A stretch of DNA of 18,941 bases from Chloroflexota bacterium. Lineage in GTDB: Bacteria > Chloroflexota > Limnocylindria > Limnocylindrales > CSP1-4. Positions 13,483-18,941 of this stretch are shown here, piece by piece. A model generated the notes under the pieces. That model did no database searches. It saw only the letters and a list, made by a program, of their open reading frames with translations, and was not told where the DNA came from. The position numbers and the translations under genes are program-made. Location of the stretch: contig JACCQX010000005.1 of the NCBI GenBank assembly GCA_013813905.1, positions 1 through 18,941 of the forward strand. Direction: 5' to 3'. Each line of letters opens with the position of its first letter. Position 1 is the first letter of the stretch.

Positions 13483-14228
13483 GAGGAAGACCGTTCGCGT
13501 GCTCTGTCGGACATCGCCAGCGGCATGCGTCCGTTGCCGCGCCGCCGCTGGACCAGCTTGGCGAACGGTGTCCAGCCGCGCACGTAGAGACTGGCTCGGC
13601 CCAGGACCAGACGGGCACCCGCCAGCGCCTCCCGCATCTCGGCGGCGGAGCCCGGATCGCCCGGCAGGATGGTGTAGGCCAGGCCCACCTCCTGCACCGT
13701 GTGGGCATCGGAGGCGGCCACTCCCGGGAGGCTGTGCTGCACCGCGAAGCCAGCCGCGCGAACGTTCCCGCCGCCCAACGCGCGTCCGTTGTGAGCCTCC
13801 ACGAAGTCCACGGACCCGGCCAGCTCGCGGAGCGCCTCTTCGGCCGCCCCGGTCCGCGAGCCGCCCGACGAGCGGAAGCGATCGAAGGGATGGGGCAGCC
13901 CGACCAGGCCGCCCTGTTCGCGGATGGCGGCCCCGGCGTCCGCCAGGGACAGGCCGGCGGGCACCGCGCGCTCAAGATACAGGCCGATGATGTCACCTCC
14001 AGCGGTGCGCACCTCCTCACCGACGATGACCCGCAGCTCCGGCGGGGCCAGATCGCGCGCCCGGAGAGCCCCGTCGAGGCGCTCGTGGTCGGTGATGGCC
14101 AGGTGCGTCAGGCCCCGCTGCAGCGCGGCTCGGACCAGGTCGGCCGGCCGGCTCAGTGAGTCGAAGGACGCGGAGCTGTGCACATGCAGGTCGGCGAAGG
14201 AGGTCGCGTGTGCAGTCGCCGCCACCAC
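13479..14228 (-). CDS. PHP-domain metal-dependent phosphoesterase
   Basis: Protein of 249 residues made almost wholly of a PHP domain. Metal-binding motifs appear in order: DLHVHS (residues 13-18), TDH (46-48), GEEVRT (70-75), HPFDRF (113-118), EAHNGR (144-149) and ASDAH (172-176). This is the polymerase-and-histidinol-phosphatase fold, seen in stand-alone phosphoesterases acting on nucleotides or sugar phosphates. No specificity can be read from the sequence. The start is GTG at 14226-14228, 5 nt after the mreB/mbl stop, twelve residues before the first motif. It overlaps the flippase-like gene by 4 bp at its end. Position between mreB and a lipid flippase homologue suggests, without proof, an envelope-related phosphate substrate. 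Confidence 0.88.
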   Translation of the reverse strand: MVAATAHATSFADLHVHSSASFDSLSRPADLVRAALQRGLTHLAITDHERLDGALRARDLAPPELRVIVGEEVRTAGGDIIGLYLERAVPAGLSLADAGAAIREQGGLVGLPHPFDRFRSSGGSRTGAAEEALRELAGSVDFVEAHNGRALGGGNVRAAGFAVQHSLPGVAASDAHTVQEVGLAYTILPGDPGSAAEMREALAGARLVLGRASLYVRGWTPFAKLVQRRRGNGRMPLAMSDRARERSSS

Positions 14229-14233
14229 TGGCG

Positions 14234-15223
14234 TCAGACGCGCTGAACGAGCGACTTCTTGAAGAAGTCGAAGTGTTCCAGGGCCAGACCGGTGCCCAGT
14301 GCGACGCAGTCGAGCGGATCCTCGGCCACATGACAGGGCACGCCAGTGACCTGCGTGAGCAATCTGTCGATGTTGCGCAGCAGGGCGCCGCCGCCCGACA
14401 TGACCATGCCCTTGTCGATGATGTCGCTGGAGAGTTCCGGCGGAGTCTCCTCCAGCACCGTACGCACGCTGCCCACGATCTGCTGGAGAGGCTGCTCCAG
14501 CGCCTCCATCACCTCGGAGCTGGTGAACGGGATGGTGCGCGGCAGACCGGCGATCAGATCGCGGCCGCGTACCTCCATGTGCAGCTCCCGGTCCAGCGGA
14601 AGTGCGGTACCGATGCTGATCTTGATCTCCTCCGCCGTCCGCTCACCGACCATCAGGTTGTACTTCTTGCGGACGTAGGAGCCGATGGCCTCGTCGAAGC
14701 GATTGCCGCCCACGCGCAACGAGCGCGAGACCACGATGCCGCCCAGCGCGATGACCGCGATCTCGCTGGTGCCGCCGCCGATATCGATGATGAGGTTGCC
14801 CGAAGGCCCGCTGATGGGCACGTTCGCGCCGATGGCCGCCGCCAGAGGCTCCTCGATGAGATACGCCTCGCGCGCGCCGGCCTTGATGGCCGCGTCACGC
14901 ACGGCGCGTTTCTCCACGCTGGTCACACCACAGGGCACGCTGATCATCACGTCCGGCTTGGTGAAGGAGCGCCCCGCCTTCTTGATGAAGTAGCGCAGCA
15001 TCGCTTCGGTGATGACGTAGTCGGCGATGACGCCGTCCTTCATGGGACGGATGGCCGTGATGGCGCCCGGTGTCCGGCCGATCATCTCGCGCGCCTCGTC
15101 GCCCACGGCCACGATCTGGTTGTCCTCGCTGACCGCCACCACGGACGGCTCCTGGATGACGATGCCCTTGCCCTTGACGTAGACGAGGATGTTGGCCGTA
15201 CCCAGATCGATGCCGATCTTCAT
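14234..15223 (-). CDS. mreB: MreB/Mbl actin-like rod-shape protein
   Basis: Bacterial actin homologue of 329 residues, close to the usual 330-345. Nucleotide-binding motifs are intact: phosphate-1 [13 protein letters not shown] (4-16), phosphate-2 [15 protein letters not shown] (about 154-168) and [12 protein letters not shown] (about 284-295). Also typical are [14 protein letters not shown] (56-69), [14 protein letters not shown] and [13 protein letters not shown]. It forms membrane-associated filaments that direct elongasome peptidoglycan synthesis, so the cell is probably rod-shaped. ATG at 15221-15223 lies 12 nt after the murA stop. Placement after atpC and murA and the absence of mreC/mreD next to it favour an Mbl-type paralogue; a second mreB with mreCD may lie elsewhere. 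That subgroup call is inference. Confidence 0.93.
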   Translation of the reverse strand: MKIGIDLGTANILVYVKGKGIVIQEPSVVAVSEDNQIVAVGDEAREMIGRTPGAITAIRPMKDGVIADYVITEAMLRYFIKKAGRSFTKPDVMISVPCGVTSVEKRAVRDAAIKAGAREAYLIEEPLAAAIGANVPISGPSGNLIIDIGGGTSEIAVIALGGIVVSRSLRVGGNRFDEAIGSYVRKKYNLMVGERTAEEIKISIGTALPLDRELHMEVRGRDLIAGLPRTIPFTSSEVMEALEQPLQQIVGSVRTVLEETPPELSSDIIDKGMVMSGGGALLRNIDRLLTQVTGVPCHVAEDPLDCVALGTGLALEHFDFFKKSLVQRV

Positions 15224-15235
15224 CAGGTGCTGACG

Positions 15236-16561
15236 TTACGCTTCCGAGACGTGCGCGATGCGGGCACCCAGATCGAGGAACTTGCGCTCGATGTCCTCAT
15301 ATCCCCGACGCACCTGATGTGCGCCGTGGATGACGCTCTCGCCCTCGGCGGCCAGAGCGGCCAGGATGAGCGAGGCTCCCGCCCGCAGGTCGCTCATCAC
15401 GACTTCCGAGGCGCGCAGCCGACACGGGCCGGTGAGGGTGGCGTGATGATCGTCCACCATCTCCACGGCGGCGCCCATGCGTGACAGCTCCTCCAGCCAC
15501 TCCAGCCTGTCCTCGAAGATGGCCTCGTGGATGTGGCTGGTGCCCTGTGCCCGGCTGAGCAGGACCGCCATGGGCGGCTGGAGGTCGGTGGCCAGCCCAG
15601 GATACGGCGAGGTCTCGATGTCGGTGGCGCGATACGCTCCCGGATCCGCGGAGCCACGGACCCTGATGGTGTCCCCGTCGCGCTGGAGCGCCACGCCCAC
15701 CCGATCCATCGCCTCCAGGAACGCGCCCAGGTGCGCCGCCGGAGCCTGCCGCACGGTGACCTCGCCACCGGTCACGGCCGCTGCCACGATGAAGGTGCCG
15801 GCCTCGATGCGATCGGCGATCACGCGGTGATCAGCCCCGCGCAGCCGCCGGCGCCCCTCGACCTCGATGGTGTCCGGCGCACTGCGCACGATCTCCGCGC
15901 CCATGGCACGCAGGAACTCGATGAGGTCGTCGACCTCCGGCTCCTGCGCCGCCGGACGGATGGTCGTGTGGCCGTCCGCCAGGGTCGCCGCGAGCATCGC
16001 GTTCTCCGTGCCCATCACGGTCACGCCGGGAAAGTCGACCTGACCGCCGCGCAGGCGCCCCGGCGCCTGGGCGAAGTAATAGCCGTTCTTGTAGGAGACG
16101 GCGGCACCCAGCCGCTTCATGGCCTCGACGTGCAGGTTCACGGGGCGCCGGCCGATGCGGTCACCACCCGGGTTGCTGATGATGACGCGTCCGAAGCGCG
16201 CCAGCAGCGGGCCCAGCAGGATGAAGCTGGCGCGCATCTTGGCGGCCGCCTCGAGCGGCACGAAGAGCCAATCGACGTCGCCGGCGGCGACCTCGTAGGT
16301 GTTGCGCGCGGGATGGTCCACCACGACGCCCAGGTCTCGCAGCGTCTCGACCATGACGTGAACGTCGGCGATCTCCGGCACGTTCGTGAAGCGGCAGCGC
16401 TCGCCCGTCAGGGTGGCCGCCGCAAGCAGCTTCAGGGAGGCGTTCTTGCTGCCGCTGACGGGCACCTCGCCCCGCAGCGGGCGGCCACCTTCCACGCGAA
16501 ACGCTTCGCGCTGGACGGGCGGCTCCTCGTATTCCCAGTGGAAGGGTCGGGCGTCAGCCAT
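15236..16561 (-). CDS. murA: UDP-N-acetylglucosamine 1-carboxyvinyltransferase with Asp in place of catalytic Cys
   Basis: Cytosolic enzyme of 441 residues for the first committed step of peptidoglycan synthesis: enolpyruvyl transfer from PEP to UDP-GlcNAc. It has the inside-out alpha/beta barrel repeats of EPSP-synthase-like proteins: VSGSKNASLKLLAAA (35-49, with the PEP-binding Lys39), the active-site loop NPGGDRIGRRPVNLH (about 130-144), YPGLATDLQPPMAVLL (carrying the catalytic-base Asp) and the C-terminal RAGASLILAALAAEG. The fosfomycin-target Cys (Cys115 in E. coli) is Asp134, codon at 16160-16162, as in Mycobacterium, Chlamydia and Borrelia enzymes; those are active but insensitive to fosfomycin. 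An extra 19 or so residues precede the usual N-terminus. ATG at 16559-16561 is 7 nt from the atpC stop, and mreB follows after 12 nt. Confidence 0.95.
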   Translation of the reverse strand: MADARPFHWEYEEPPVQREAFRVEGGRPLRGEVPVSGSKNASLKLLAAATLTGERCRFTNVPEIADVHVMVETLRDLGVVVDHPARNTYEVAAGDVDWLFVPLEAAAKMRASFILLGPLLARFGRVIISNPGGDRIGRRPVNLHVEAMKRLGAAVSYKNGYYFAQAPGRLRGGQVDFPGVTVMGTENAMLAATLADGHTTIRPAAQEPEVDDLIEFLRAMGAEIVRSAPDTIEVEGRRRLRGADHRVIADRIEAGTFIVAAAVTGGEVTVRQAPAAHLGAFLEAMDRVGVALQRDGDTIRVRGSADPGAYRATDIETSPYPGLATDLQPPMAVLLSRAQGTSHIHEAIFEDRLEWLEELSRMGAAVEMVDDHHATLTGPCRLRASEVVMSDLRAGASLILAALAAEGESVIHGAHQVRRGYEDIERKFLDLGARIAHVSEA

Positions 16562-16568
16562 CGGGTGG

Positions 16569-16997
16569 TCAGCCGCGCTGCCGCGGACCCTCCCGGCGAC
16601 GTCGCTCGGCCACGCGGATGCGAATCAGCGCACGCTGGAGCGAGGCGCGCGCGCGGGCCAGGTCGGCCGGTTCCTCGAAGCCCTCCGCCAGGGCGCGCTC
16701 GGCTTCGCGGCGGGCATGCTCGGCCGACTCCAGGTCGATCTCCGAGGCCATGTCCGCCGTCTCCGCCATCACGACCACCTTGTCCGGGCGGACCTGGAGG
16801 AAGCCGCCGGCGATGGCGAACGACTCCTCCGAGCCGCCCTTGCGGATGCGCAGCTCGCCGAAGCCCAGCGTGGAGAGCAAGGGCGCGTGATGCGGCAGGA
16901 TGCCCAGCTCACCCTCGGCCCCCGGGCACACCACCGAGTCCACGTCGTCCTCGTAGGCCAGTCGCTCCGGCGTCACGATCTCCAGCCTGAGCGGCAC
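16569..16997 (-). CDS. atpC: ATP synthase F1 subunit epsilon
   Basis: Protein of 142 residues. The N-terminal beta-sandwich is plain: LRLEIVTPERLAYEDDVDSV (split around 3-22), GAEGELGILPHHAPLLSTLGFGELRI (28-53) and AIAGGFLQVRPDKVVVMAETA (63-83). The C-terminal helical hairpin is Arg/Glu/Ala-rich (from about residue 90) and ends in a short basic tail. In the F1 stalk it couples gamma rotation to the membrane rotor and can inhibit ATP hydrolysis through its C-terminal helices. The start is GTG at 16995-16997, 16 nt after the atpD stop, with GGGAG upstream. The stop is 7 nt ahead of the murA ATG, so the ATP synthase operon runs straight into peptidoglycan genes. Confidence 0.95.
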   Translation of the reverse strand: MPLRLEIVTPERLAYEDDVDSVVCPGAEGELGILPHHAPLLSTLGFGELRIRKGGSEESFAIAGGFLQVRPDKVVVMAETADMASEIDLESAEHARREAERALAEGFEEPADLARARASLQRALIRIRVAERRRREGPRQRG

Positions 16998-17013
16998 TAC
17001 CTCAGCTCCCTGG

Positions 17014-18941
<1,928 letters not shown>

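Noticed and set aside
15527..16990. 487-codon + strand frame opposite murA and atpC, and a similar 403-codon frame at 17341-18552 opposite atpD.
   Set aside because: Both are antisense shadows of highly conserved housekeeping genes, with His/Arg/Asp-rich translations and no motifs.

Overview
The window comes from a high-GC bacterial chromosome that reads as free-living and non-parasitic. I see no mobile element, rRNA or tRNA gene, or CRISPR array. The gene set and order (F1 ATPase genes running into murA and an mreB/mbl homologue, many GT-C/GT87 membrane glycosyltransferases, a LuxR-type regulator, long HPF, endonuclease IV) fits an uncultured lineage of Chloroflexota best. An actinobacterial-like lineage is the main alternative. 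This placement is inference from gene content only.

Layout. (1) Positions 1-5430 form an envelope-glycan block. A 5'-truncated PIG-L deacetylase and a GT87-like membrane protein run on the + strand. They converge 14 bp from a three-gene minus-strand operon: an ALG5-like GT2, then a FemAB/Acetyltransf_6 protein, then a GT4 glycosyltransferase, the last two joined by an ATGA overlap. (2) Positions 5431-5516 are a compact divergent promoter region with a 16-bp near-palindrome exactly midway between the two start codons. (3) On the + strand follow a GT39-like membrane glycosyltransferase (5517-7319), a LuxR/NarL-type response regulator with a degenerate phosphorylation pocket (ATGA overlap), and a DUF192 protein. 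The DUF192 gene overlaps a convergent GT87-like gene (8330-9586, minus) by 139 bp. (4) After a 194-bp divergent region with a 22-bp imperfect direct repeat come comF, long-form hpf and endonuclease IV on the + strand, then a small HTH-like ORF whose stop codon shares the bases CTAG with the stop of the next minus-strand gene. (5) Positions 12403-18941 are one tight minus-strand array: atpG (cut by the window end), atpD, atpC, murA, mreB/mbl, a PHP-domain phosphoesterase and an LPG-synthase-TM/UPF0104 flippase-like protein. Junctions are 5-25 bp apart or overlap by 4 bp.

How the genes work together. Region 5 links ATP synthesis to peptidoglycan precursor synthesis (MurA) and rod-shape scaffolding (MreB/Mbl). 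Regions 1-3 look like construction of a surface polysaccharide or glycolipid: lipid-linked sugar donor (GT2), lipid-sugar-dependent GT-C enzymes (GT39, GT87), cytosolic elongation (GT4), deacetylation (PIG-L) and acyl or aminoacyl decoration (Acetyltransf_6). The acceptor and product cannot be read from the sequence.

Most notable: MurA has Asp in place of the catalytic Cys, which predicts intrinsic fosfomycin insensitivity. The response regulator lacks two key receiver residues. Four start codons follow a -10-like TANNNT hexamer by only 8-9 nt, suggesting leaderless or nearly leaderless transcripts. I did not find a clearly new multi-gene system; the window is mostly ordinary chromosome with these local oddities.
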